Assembly: GCF_900108945.1 (NCBI RefSeq)
Contig: NZ_FNYE01000005.1
Coordinates: 124,001-188,000 of the forward strand
DNA from: Paraburkholderia diazotrophica
GTDB taxonomy: Bacteria; Pseudomonadota; Gammaproteobacteria; Burkholderiales; Burkholderiaceae
DNA length: 64,000 nt
Reading direction: 5' to 3'
The position numbers were made by a program, and so were the translations under genes. Below are positions 21,722 through 32,546 of the stretch, piece by piece; positions within the stretch are counted from its first letter, which is position 1; each line of letters begins with the position of its first letter. The notes below the pieces were generated by a model, which was given only the letters and a program-made list of their open reading frames with translations, made no database searches and was not told the origin of the DNA.

Positions 21722-22534
21722 ATGGCTATTACGCTCAAAAACGAAGACGATATCGCCCAGATGCGCATCGCTGGACGCCTCGGGAGCGAAGTCCTCGACT
21801 ACATCACACCGTTCGTGAAGCCCGGCGTCACGACGGGCGAGCTCGACCGACTCTGCCACGAATACATGACGAACGTGCAAGGCACGATTCCGGCGCCGCT
21901 GAATTATCAGCCGCCCGGCTATCCGCCGTTTCCGAAGGCCGTCTGCACGTCCGTGAACGACGTGATCTGCCACGGCATTCCCGGCGACAAGACGTTGAAG
22001 AATGGCGACGTGCTCAATATCGACGTCACCGTGATCAAGAACGGCTACTACGGCGACACGAGCCGCATGTTCATCGTCGGCGAAGGCTCGATCATGGCGA
22101 AGCGGCTCATCCAGACCACCTACGAATGCATGTGGCTCGGCATCGAGCAGGTGCGTCCGGGCGCGCATCTCGGCGACATCGGCTACGCGATTCAGAAGCA
22201 CGCGGAGGGCCAAGGCTACAGCGTAGTGCGCGAATATTGCGGCCACGGCATCGGCCAGGTTTTCCACGACGAGCCGCAAGTGCTGCACTACGGCCGTCCC
22301 GGCACCGGCATCGAATTGCAGCCGGGCATGATCTTCACGATCGAGCCGATGATCAACGCTGGCCGCCGTGAGATCCGCACGATGCCCGACCAGTGGACCG
22401 TCAAGACGAAGGACCGCAGCCTGTCCGCGCAGTGGGAGCACACGATTCTCGTCACGCCGACGGGCTACGAAGTGCTGACCGTCTCGGCCGGCACGCCCGC
22501 GCGCCCGCAAATCGTGGCCGCCGCCACCGCCTGA
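21722..22534 (+). CDS. map: Methionine aminopeptidase type I
   Basis: 270 residues. Removes N-terminal methionine from new proteins after deformylation. The pita-bread fold metal ligands are visible: NIDVTVIKNGYYGDTSRMF (two Asp), GHGIGQVFHDEP (His), MIFTIEPMIN (Glu) and WEHTILVT (Glu). It starts a plus-strand operon with glnD after 18 nt, divergent from rpsB; peptide deformylase, the preceding step, is encoded nearby at 27334. Confidence 0.97.
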   Translation: MAITLKNEDDIAQMRIAGRLGSEVLDYITPFVKPGVTTGELDRLCHEYMTNVQGTIPAPLNYQPPGYPPFPKAVCTSVNDVICHGIPGDKTLKNGDVLNIDVTVIKNGYYGDTSRMFIVGEGSIMAKRLIQTTYECMWLGIEQVRPGAHLGDIGYAIQKHAEGQGYSVVREYCGHGIGQVFHDEPQVLHYGRPGTGIELQPGMIFTIEPMINAGRREIRTMPDQWTVKTKDRSLSAQWEHTILVTPTGYEVLTVSAGTPARPQIVAAATA

Positions 22535-22552
22535 TTTCTCCGCCCTTCGCCT

Positions 22553-25132
22553 ATGAGTAGCGTTTCCGCCGTCGCCCTTTCCGATGCCACGTCGCTCAAG
22601 GCGGACTACAAGGTGGCCAAGACCCCGCTGATCGATCGTTTCAGGACGGCATCCAACGTCGACACGTTGATGCGTTCGCTCGCGCGCATCACCGACGATG
22701 CGTTGCGCGGCGCGTGGGCCGCGTGCGATCTGCCTGCGTCGCTGGCGCTGCTCGCCGTCGGCGGCTACGGGCGCGGCGAACTGGCCCCGCATTCCGACAT
22801 CGACATTCTCGTTCTGCTGCCCGACGAGCCCGTCCCGCATCTCGAAGCCAGCATCGAGCGCTTTATCGGTCTTGCGTGGGATCTGGGTCTGGAGCTCGGC
22901 AGCAGCGTGCGCACGGTGTCGCAATGCATTGAGGAAGCCGCGAACGACGTGACCGTGCAGACGTCGCTGCTCGAAGCGCGGCGCATCGTCGGTAGCACGA
23001 CACTGTTCGAGGGCTTTTCGCTGCGCTACCGCGATGCGCTCGATCCGCGCGCGTTCTTCCAGGCGAAAGTGCTGGAGATGCGCCAGCGGCATGCAAAGTT
23101 CCAGGACACGCCCTACGCGCTCGAACCCAACATCAAGGAAAGTCCGGGCGGCTTGCGCGATCTCCAGCTGATTCTGTGGGTGACTCAGGCGGCCGGATTC
23201 GGCAGCAGTTGGCGCGAACTGGACAAGCGCGGCCTCATCACCGATCGCGAAGCGCGCGAGCTGCGCCGCAACGAAGGTTTTCTGAAAACGTTGCGCGCGC
23301 GTCTGCATGTGCTCGCGGGACGCCGCCAGGACATCCTCGTCTTCGATCTGCAGACCGCACTCGCCGAGAGCTTCGGCTTCAAGGCCACGTCCACGCGCCG
23401 CGCCAGCGAGCAGCTGATGCGCCGTTACTACTGGGCCGCCAAAGCCGTCACGCAGCTCTCGACCATTCTGATCCAGAACATCGAAGCGCAACTCTTCCCG
23501 AACACGAGCGGCATCACGCGCGTTTTGTCCGATCGTTTCGTCGAAAAGCAGGGCATGCTGGAGATCGCCAGCGACGATGTGTTCGAACGCGAGCCGAATG
23601 CGATCCTCGAAGCGTTCCTGTTGTACGAAAAAACGCCGGGTGTCAAAGGCCTGTCGGCGCGCACGCTTCGCGCGCTCTACAACGCGCGTGACAAGATGGA
23701 CCATCGCTGGCGCCGCGACCCCGAAAACCGTCGGCTTTTCCTGGAAATTCTGAAGCAACCGCAAGGCATCACGCATGCGCTGCGTCTGATGAATCAGACG
23801 AGCGTGCTGGGGCGTTATCTGCTGAACTTCCGCCGTATCGTCGGACAGATGCAGCACGATCTGTATCACGTCTATACGGTCGATCAGCACATCCTGATGG
23901 TGCTGCGGAACATGCGGCGTTTCGCCGTCGCCGAGCATGCGCACGAATATCCGTTCTGCAGCCAGCTGATCGCGAACTTCGAGCGTCCGTATCTGCTGTA
24001 CGTGGCTGCTCTCTTTCACGACATCGCCAAGGGCCGCGGCGGCGATCACTCGACGCTCGGCATGGCCGACGCGCGGCGCTTCTGCCGCGAGCACGGCATT
24101 CTCGCCGACGACGCAGCGCTCGTCGTATGGCTGGTCCAGCATCATCTGACGATGAGCCAGGTCGCGCAGAAGCAGGACACGAGCGACCCGGAGGTGATCA
24201 AGCGTTTCGCCGATCTGGTGGGCACCGAGCGGCGCCTGACGGCGCTGTATCTGCTGACGGTCGCCGATATTCGCGGCACCAGCCCGAAAGTCTGGAATAC
24301 GTGGAAGGGCAAGCTGCTCGAAGACCTGTACCGTGCGACGCTTGCCGTGCTCGGCGGCGCCCGTCCCGACGCGCATTCGGAACTGAAGCAGCGTCAGGAG
24401 GAGGCGCTCGCGCTGCTGCGCCTCGAAACCGTGCCCGAGCACGCGCACCGCGCATTGTGGGACAAGCTCGACGTCGGCTACTTCCTGCGGCACGACGCCG
24501 CCGATATCGCATGGCAGACACGCGTGCTGTACCGGCACGTCGAGACCGCGGCGCCGATCGTGCGCGCGCGTCCGTCGCCCATCGGCGAAGCGCTGCAGGT
24601 GCTGGTCTACGTGAAGGACCGCCCCGATCTGTTCGCGGGCATCTGCGCGTATTTCGACCGCAATGCGCTGTCGGTGCTGGATGCGCGCGTCAGCACCACG
24701 AAGCACGGCTACGCGCTCGACAATTTCCTCGTCGCGCATACGGAGCGAGACGTCCACTATCGCGACATTGCCAACCTCGTCGAGCAGGAGCTGGCGGAAC
24801 GCCTCGCGGCGGAAGGCACGCTGCTGCCGGAGCCATCGAAGGGCCGTCTGTCGCGCCTGTCGCGCACGTTCCCCGTCACGCCGCGCGTCGACCTGCGGGC
24901 CGACGAGCGCGGCCAGTACTACATCCTGTCCGTGTCGGCAAACGACCGGCCGGGCCTTCTTTATTCGATCGCGCGCGTGCTGGCCGAGCACCGGGTCGGC
25001 GTCCATGCGGCGCGGATCAATACGCTTGGCGAACGCGTCGAGGACGTGTTCCTACTCGATGGTCACGGCCTCTCGGACAACCGACGACAAATCCAAGTCG
25101 AAACCGAGCTGCTGCGCGCGATCGCAGTGTGA
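22553..25132 (+). CDS. glnD: PII uridylyltransferase/uridylyl-removing enzyme
   Basis: 859 residues. Nitrogen sensor: uridylylates PII proteins when glutamine is low and removes the groups when it is high. The nucleotidyltransferase motif [17 protein letters not shown] lies near residue 71; a central HD hydrolase domain has [13 protein letters not shown] near residue 487. Two ACT glutamine-binding domains close the protein ([17 protein letters not shown], and [20 protein letters not shown]). It sits between map and the pseudouridine synthase with 18 and 6 nt gaps. Confidence 0.97.
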   Translation: MSSVSAVALSDATSLKADYKVAKTPLIDRFRTASNVDTLMRSLARITDDALRGAWAACDLPASLALLAVGGYGRGELAPHSDIDILVLLPDEPVPHLEASIERFIGLAWDLGLELGSSVRTVSQCIEEAANDVTVQTSLLEARRIVGSTTLFEGFSLRYRDALDPRAFFQAKVLEMRQRHAKFQDTPYALEPNIKESPGGLRDLQLILWVTQAAGFGSSWRELDKRGLITDREARELRRNEGFLKTLRARLHVLAGRRQDILVFDLQTALAESFGFKATSTRRASEQLMRRYYWAAKAVTQLSTILIQNIEAQLFPNTSGITRVLSDRFVEKQGMLEIASDDVFEREPNAILEAFLLYEKTPGVKGLSARTLRALYNARDKMDHRWRRDPENRRLFLEILKQPQGITHALRLMNQTSVLGRYLLNFRRIVGQMQHDLYHVYTVDQHILMVLRNMRRFAVAEHAHEYPFCSQLIANFERPYLLYVAALFHDIAKGRGGDHSTLGMADARRFCREHGILADDAALVVWLVQHHLTMSQVAQKQDTSDPEVIKRFADLVGTERRLTALYLLTVADIRGTSPKVWNTWKGKLLEDLYRATLAVLGGARPDAHSELKQRQEEALALLRLETVPEHAHRALWDKLDVGYFLRHDAADIAWQTRVLYRHVETAAPIVRARPSPIGEALQVLVYVKDRPDLFAGICAYFDRNALSVLDARVSTTKHGYALDNFLVAHTERDVHYRDIANLVEQELAERLAAEGTLLPEPSKGRLSRLSRTFPVTPRVDLRADERGQYYILSVSANDRPGLLYSIARVLAEHRVGVHAARINTLGERVEDVFLLDGHGLSDNRRQIQVETELLRAIAV

Positions 25133-25138
25133 GATTTC

Positions 25139-27214
25139 ATGCGAGTCAAACTGACAGCCAAGCATCCGCGGCCGGCTTCGTCCGAACGCGCCCCCGTCCG
25201 TCCGGGCAGCACGACTGCGCGCAAGCCGGCACGGCCAGCCGCACCGGCGGCCAAGACGGCTCCGTCCACGGGGCCGCGCGGCGGCGCCGGTTCTTCCACA
25301 TCGGCGGCCGCGCGCCGCGCCGAAACAGGCTCGACGACGCCCGAGAAGCGCTCGTTCGGCAAGACGGCGGGCGCGGCGGGTGAGCGCCGCGGTTCGTCCG
25401 CAGCGCCGCGAGGCGGCGCTGGCGCGCGCTCCGGTGACCGGCCCGCGCGTGCGACGGACGCACCGGCGCGCGGACGAAGCGAATCCGGTTCATTTGAACG
25501 TCGCTCTGCAGACGACCGGCCCGCGCGCGGACGGAGTGAATCCGGATCGTTCGAACGTCGCTCTGCAGGCGACCCTCCAGCGCGCGCACGAAGCGGCGAA
25601 TCCGGCTCATTTGAACGCCGTTCCGCGGGCGACCGGCCCGCGCGCGGACGGAGTGAATCCGGATCGTTCGAACGTCGCTCTGCAGGCGACCTTCCGACGC
25701 GCGGACGGAGTGAATCCGGGTCGTTTGAACGCCGATCTGCGGACGACCGGCCGGCGCGCGGACGGAGTGAATCCGGATCGTTCGAACGTCGCTCTGCGGG
25801 CGACCGGCCGACGCGCGCGCGAAGCGGCGAATCCGGGTCGTTCGAACGCCGATCTGCGGACGATCGGCCGGCGCGCAAGCAAGGCGCGTCGACAAACGGT
25901 GGTTTCCGCCGCAATGCAGAGGCGCCTGCCGATCGGCGCGTTTCAGCTGATCGCCCTTCGCGCGGCACCTCGGCGGGCGAACGCGCGCCGCGCTTTTCGC
26001 GCGACGACGATGCGCCCCGTGCACGTCGCGCCCCGCGCGACAACGAAGAACGCCGCGGCTCACCGCGTCCGGCCCGCGCTGCGGATGGCGCACCGTCGCG
26101 CGAACGCACCTATGCACGCCCCGCCAAGGCCGCGTATGAAGGCCGCGACGCGTCGCAAGATCGTCGTCCTCGGAACGAAGGCGCAGCACGCCGTGCAACC
26201 GGCGACGAAACCCCGGCCCGCGACGGACGCGCCTACGCAAAACCCGTCAAGAGCGCCTATGCAGATCGCGAGGAAACCGTGCCGCCCAAATCGGCCCCCG
26301 CGGCACGCACGAACAAGGCAAAGCGCGACGCCCGCTCGATCGACGACAGCTTCGACCGTCCCGCGATCTTCGACCGCCCCGCCGGGAAACCGGCGCGCAA
26401 GTCGCGCCCTGCCGTAGAACCGCGCCGCCGCGACGAAGGCGAATACAACGACGCGCCCGGCAATCTGCGCCTGTCGAAGCTGATGTCCGAGCTCGGCCTG
26501 TGCTCGCGCCGCGAAGCCGACGAGTGGATCGAAAAAGGCTGGGTGACGGTCGATGGCGTTGTCGTCGATACGCTCGGCACGAAGGTCCGCCCCGACGCCG
26601 ATATCCAGATCGACCCCGCCGCCCAGGCCGCGCAGCTCAAGCAGGTGACGATCCTCGTGCACAAGCCGGTCGGCTACGTTTCCGGCCAGGCGGAAGAAGG
26701 CTATGAACCCGCCGTGACGCTCATCAAGCCCGAAAATCGGTGGGACGGCGACCACACCGACATCCGCTTTTCGGCCGCGCATCTGCGTCAGCTGGCGCCG
26801 GCGGGCCGGCTCGATATCGATTCGACCGGGCTGCTGGTGCTGACGCAGGACGGGCGCGTCGCCAAACAGCTGATCGGCGGGAATTCGCAGGTCGACAAGG
26901 AGTATCTCGTGCGCGTCACATACGGCGACGTGGAAACGGATGTCGAGCATCATTTCCCGCCGGAGAGTCTCGCGAAGCTGCGCCACGGGCTCGAACTCGA
27001 CGGCGTGCCGCTCAAGCCCGCGATGGTGAGCTGGCAGAACGGAGAGCAGTTGCGCTTCGTGCTGCGTGAAGGCAAGAAACGCCAGATTCGCCGCATGTGC
27101 GAACTGGTCGGCCTGCATGTCGTCGGCCTCAAGCGCGTGCGGATGGGTCACGTCATGCTCGGCGCGCTGCCCCCCGGACAATGGCGCTATTTGGGCCCCG
27201 ACGAGTCGTTCTGA
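25139..27214 (+). CDS. RsuA/RluF-family rRNA pseudouridine synthase with long disordered N-terminus
   Basis: 691 residues, over twice the usual family length. Residues 1-440 are Arg/Ala/Ser/Pro-rich, apparently disordered, with seven tandem units at 112-246. The enzyme part follows: an S4 domain (441-490, [19 protein letters not shown]) and the synthase domain with [13 protein letters not shown], where Asp 559 is the catalytic residue. The chain ends in [15 protein letters not shown] and LPPGQWRYL, closest by eye to RluF, which modifies 23S rRNA U2604; RluB is the alternative. It starts 6 nt after glnD and ends before a two-way terminator. Basic, disordered tails in rRNA enzymes commonly aid RNA binding; that is inference here. 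Confidence 0.9.
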   Translation: MRVKLTAKHPRPASSERAPVRPGSTTARKPARPAAPAAKTAPSTGPRGGAGSSTSAAARRAETGSTTPEKRSFGKTAGAAGERRGSSAAPRGGAGARSGDRPARATDAPARGRSESGSFERRSADDRPARGRSESGSFERRSAGDPPARARSGESGSFERRSAGDRPARGRSESGSFERRSAGDLPTRGRSESGSFERRSADDRPARGRSESGSFERRSAGDRPTRARSGESGSFERRSADDRPARKQGASTNGGFRRNAEAPADRRVSADRPSRGTSAGERAPRFSRDDDAPRARRAPRDNEERRGSPRPARAADGAPSRERTYARPAKAAYEGRDASQDRRPRNEGAARRATGDETPARDGRAYAKPVKSAYADREETVPPKSAPAARTNKAKRDARSIDDSFDRPAIFDRPAGKPARKSRPAVEPRRRDEGEYNDAPGNLRLSKLMSELGLCSRREADEWIEKGWVTVDGVVVDTLGTKVRPDADIQIDPAAQAAQLKQVTILVHKPVGYVSGQAEEGYEPAVTLIKPENRWDGDHTDIRFSAAHLRQLAPAGRLDIDSTGLLVLTQDGRVAKQLIGGNSQVDKEYLVRVTYGDVETDVEHHFPPESLAKLRHGLELDGVPLKPAMVSWQNGEQLRFVLREGKKRQIRRMCELVGLHVVGLKRVRMGHVMLGALPPGQWRYLGPDESF
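25472..25876 (+). repeat. Seven-copy 57/60-bp tandem coding repeat
   Basis: Seven in-frame units of 19 or 20 residues with core [13 protein letters not shown](D/G)D(R/P/L)P(A/T)R. Units 3 and 7 carry an extra Gly (RSGESGSF). They encode residues 112-246 of the RluF-like protein. DNA identity between units is high, so copy number should change by slippage or recombination. Confidence 0.9.
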
Positions 27215-27243
27215 GGTCCGCAGGCATCGCATATCGTTGGTAT

Positions 27244-27287
27244 GAAAAAGCCCCGCTGCGGCGAACCGCATCAGCGGGGCTTTTTTC
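27244..27287. terminator. Bidirectional terminator between pseudouridine synthase gene and def
   Basis: AAAAAGCCCCGCTG and CAGCGGGGCTTTTTT form a long stem around a partly paired loop, with T runs on both strands. It serves the two convergent genes. Confidence 0.85.
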
Positions 27288-27333
27288 TTTTCCGGCAAGG
27301 GGCCAAAGCGACTACTGAGACCCTGACATCCGC

Positions 27334-29951
<2,618 letters not shown>

Positions 29952-29959
29952 TTATCTCA

Positions 29960-29971
29960 GGAAGCGCTTCC
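29960..29971. promoter_or_regulatory. 12-bp palindrome upstream of ligA
   Basis: GGAAGCGCTTCC is a perfect palindrome 45 nt before the ligA start. It lies next to GATAAT on the minus strand, a candidate -10. A regulator site is possible but unproven. Confidence 0.35.
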
Positions 29972-29977
29972 CGTGGC

Positions 29978-29995
29978 ATCGGCCGAATGGCCAGT
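29978..29995. repeat. Degenerate copy of the TGGCCGATCGGCCA element
   Basis: Read on the minus strand, this 18-mer matches the element at 30029-30046 at 14 of 18 positions, including both conserved half-sites TGGCC and TCGGCC. It lies 51 bp from that copy in the ligA/hydrolase gap. Confidence 0.4.
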
Positions 29996-30028
29996 TTGGT
30001 GCGCGCGCAAACCGAACATGGACTGCCG

Positions 30029-30046
30029 ATCCTGGCCGATCGGCCA
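30029..30046. repeat. 18-bp near-palindromic intergenic element, copy 1
   Basis: CCTGGCCGATCGGCCAAT, with a perfect 14-bp palindromic core, is present identically at 45035-45052. Both copies are in divergent intergenic regions. An operator or another protein-binding site is the simplest reading. Confidence 0.55.
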
Positions 30047-30123
30047 ATCGACGCGCAAGCCGTTGACAGCACGTCGTCCGCAATGCGAACTTGTCGCGTG
30101 CCTTCCATTGCGTAGCCGCCAAC

Positions 30124-30954
30124 ATGCCTGCATCCTTCGCCTGCCTCATACGCTGCCTCTTTATCGTGCTAGCCACGCTCGCCGCTTGCGATGTGCGAAG
30201 CGCGATGGCGAGCGAACAGGTCGTCGACGTGCCGCTCGGTCAAGGCGCGTCGATCTCCTATCTGCTGACCCAACAGGACGGCAGCCAGCCGCAGTGGGTG
30301 CTCGTCATGTTTCCGGGCAGCGAAGGCGATCTCGAACTCTCGCGGCAACCGGGCGGCACGATCCATATGCGCGAGAAGAAGAACTTCCTGATCCGCGCGC
30401 GCAACCTGTTCGTGGATTCACTGTTCGCGACGGCCATCGTCGATGCGCCGTCGGATCAGCCGGGTGGCTATTCGGATGCCTTTCGTGCGTCGCCGCGTTC
30501 CGCGCAGGATCTCACGCAGATTGCGGCGAACCTGCGTGAGCGCTTCCCACAGGCGAAGTTCGTACTGGTGGGCATGAGCCGCGGCACGATATCGTCGGCC
30601 TACGTGGGACGCGCGTTGCCTGATGTATGGAACGCCATCGTGCATATGTCGACGCTCAGCAGCCCGGCGCGCGGCCAGGCCGCGCCACTGATCGGCTTCG
30701 ACTACGGCGCGATTCGTCCGCGCCAGCTGTTCGTCCAGCACGCGGACGATGGCTGCTATCTCTGTTCCTATGAAGCGCTAAAGCGCATCGCTGACAGCGG
30801 CCAATATGCGCTGATCACCGTGCACGGCGGCGACACGCGCAGCAAACCCTGCCAGGCGATGTCGCATCACGGGTTCTATGGAAGGGAAGAGACCGTCGTC
30901 GCCGCGGTCAAGGCATGGATCAGCGGGCGAACGTGGCCGGACGACGTGGGATAA
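30124..30954 (+). CDS. Exported alpha/beta hydrolase-fold protein, function unknown
   Basis: 276 residues from ATG at 30124; the frame extends 11 codons upstream to a TTG that would spoil the signal peptide. Residues 1-29 form a signal sequence with a likely AMA-S cleavage, so the protein is periplasmic or secreted. The core has VLVMFPGSEGDL (strand and oxyanion region), the nucleophile elbow GMSRG with Ser 152, DDGCYLCSY, and SHHGF near the end as the candidate catalytic His. The substrate cannot be told. It sits on the opposite strand between zipA and ligA, which are normally adjacent, suggesting an insertion. Confidence 0.82.
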   Translation: MPASFACLIRCLFIVLATLAACDVRSAMASEQVVDVPLGQGASISYLLTQQDGSQPQWVLVMFPGSEGDLELSRQPGGTIHMREKKNFLIRARNLFVDSLFATAIVDAPSDQPGGYSDAFRASPRSAQDLTQIAANLRERFPQAKFVLVGMSRGTISSAYVGRALPDVWNAIVHMSTLSSPARGQAAPLIGFDYGAIRPRQLFVQHADDGCYLCSYEALKRIADSGQYALITVHGGDTRSKPCQAMSHHGFYGREETVVAAVKAWISGRTWPDDVG

Positions 30955-31057
30955 ACGGCACGGCATACGCGTCGTCGATCGGTGCTGGCACCTGGCGATG
31001 CCATGGCGCTTTCGGCGCGGCTCCAAAGGAAAACGCGGAAAATACACGGAGCAAATG

Positions 31058-31092
31058 AAAACCGCCCGAAGCATTCCCATGCGTCAGGCGGT
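31058..31092 (-). terminator. Candidate terminator after zipA
   Basis: In the minus direction ACCGCC and GGCGGT enclose an inner GCAT/ATGC stem, followed by TTTTCATTTG, about 55 nt after the zipA stop. It would end smc-zipA transcription before the hydrolase gene. The T run is short and the stem has an internal loop. Confidence 0.45.
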
Positions 31093-31145
31093 GTCATCGA
31101 CGGCAGCATAAGCCGCCGCGTCACGCGCAAAGCTGCGTCGCGCGG

Positions 31146-32384
31146 CTACTGGCTGAACAGCCGCCGCGTCGCAGGCGAGCCGGCCGGAATGCCGGCCTGT
31201 TCGAGCTTCGCGTACAGCGTCATCAACTGCTTCTCGATTGCGAGCAGCGCGCTTTCCGGCAGCGGCCGTCGGCCGTCGTCGACCACGCGTCCGCCGATGC
31301 GCTCGGCGAGCGACTTCGCATAATCGCACATCAGGCGGAACGGCAGGATGTCTTCGTCGGCGACGGGCACGTCGAGCATCAGCGTGATCATCTGGCCGCC
31401 CTTGTACGTGAGGTCGTCGCGCAGGAAGTTGGTGTCGCCGAACTGCAGCATGAACACGGGGCTCTGCTTCGCGTCCAGCTTGACGAAGCGCGTGCCGTCG
31501 CGCGACAGCAGCAGCCCGTCTTGCGACGCGACGGCTTGCACGTAGTTCGCGGACCACGGCGCGCCGTCGGACAGCACGTTGATCGACAGCTGTGCGTCGC
31601 ACTGCGCGGCAAAGCCATCGAGTTCGCGCGCCATCGATACCGTTTCCATCATGTCCGGAAACTCGGGTGAAGCATCGAGCGCGTCGGCGAACTGCTGGAC
31701 GCCCGTCACGAATTCGGAGAACTCCAGTTCGTTGAGCGGGCCGCTGCGGTTCGCGAGTTGCGCGGCCGCGCGCAGCTCCTCATAGCGCACGCCGCTTTGC
31801 AGCAGCTCCCACGCGCCGCCGCCTTCCGGCTTTCCTTCGATATGCACCGGCTTGCTGCCCGCGCGGCGCAGACGCTGCGCGAGCGGCAGCACCTTGTCAC
31901 CCGCGACGGGCGCGGAAAGCCTGATGGGGACGATGCAGTCGATGCGCCGGTCGACGATCGCCGGCGGCGCCGACGAAATCGTCGTGGCAGCGGGCATGAT
32001 CGGCTCGTTGCGCTCATCGTCGGCCTCGCGCTCGACGGCCGGCTGCTCGCGTTCTTCGGCTTCAGGGAAACCGTTCGGCGACGTGTTCTCGGCCTGGATG
32101 TCGGCGGGCGTGTCGAGGGGCGCGGCGGCGCCGAAGGTCGGCTCGACGCGCGCTGCCTCGGCATGCTCGCCCGATGTGGGCTCGCGGCGCGTCGTCGGGC
32201 GCGCCGGCTCGATGAATGGGCTCTGCTCGACGTGCTCGTCCCGAGCCGTGGGTTCCGCCGTGTCGGCAGGCATCGGCCGCGGCATCTTGCGACGCACCTT
32301 CGCGCCCTGCCACGCGTTGTAGACCACCACGCCCCCGACCACCACGGCGCCCGCGCCGATCAAACCGAGTGTCAACTCGTCCAT
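31146..32384 (-). CDS. zipA: ZipA-like cell division protein
   Basis: 412 residues. Membrane anchor that tethers FtsZ to the division site. Residues 3-24 form an N-terminal transmembrane helix with the N-out topology expected (MDELTLGLIGAGAVVVGGVVV), followed by a basic patch (KVRRKMPRP). About 130 residues of Pro/Glu/Ala-rich linker come next, then a C-terminal domain of about 230 residues matching the ZipA FtsZ-binding fold (VSMARELDGFAAQCDAQLSI, and PVFMLQFGDTNFLRDD). The start at 32384 places the helix at the N-terminus; it lies 162 nt after smc. The sequence is divergent from enterobacterial ZipA, so function is partly by context. Confidence 0.85.
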   Translation of the reverse strand: MDELTLGLIGAGAVVVGGVVVYNAWQGAKVRRKMPRPMPADTAEPTARDEHVEQSPFIEPARPTTRREPTSGEHAEAARVEPTFGAAAPLDTPADIQAENTSPNGFPEAEEREQPAVEREADDERNEPIMPAATTISSAPPAIVDRRIDCIVPIRLSAPVAGDKVLPLAQRLRRAGSKPVHIEGKPEGGGAWELLQSGVRYEELRAAAQLANRSGPLNELEFSEFVTGVQQFADALDASPEFPDMMETVSMARELDGFAAQCDAQLSINVLSDGAPWSANYVQAVASQDGLLLSRDGTRFVKLDAKQSPVFMLQFGDTNFLRDDLTYKGGQMITLMLDVPVADEDILPFRLMCDYAKSLAERIGGRVVDDGRRPLPESALLAIEKQLMTLYAKLEQAGIPAGSPATRRLFSQ

Positions 32385-32546
32385 GCACGCTCCATCTGCA
32401 ATTCTTTTCGCCGCTGCGCGCCGCGCCTGGCTCGCGCGGCCTGCACGCACTGCGTGCCGCCGCTGCGGGCGCCGACGCGCAGCGAGTTCGATTCTGTGTT
32501 CAGCAACACCCGCGCGCGGCCCCGAAGATCGCGCGCGAGTGGACGT

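Noticed and set aside
21668..25006. Minus-strand open frame of 1112 codons opposite map and glnD
   Set aside because: It mirrors two clear genes in a high-GC genome where antisense frames stay open by codon bias. Composition is Arg/His/Val-rich with no domain and no ribosome-binding site.
25380..26417. Alternative plus-strand frame across the pseudouridine synthase repeats
   Set aside because: It also shows repeats, but only because the DNA repeats in units of 57 or 60 bp keep frame in all readings. The enzyme frame runs on into a conserved domain.
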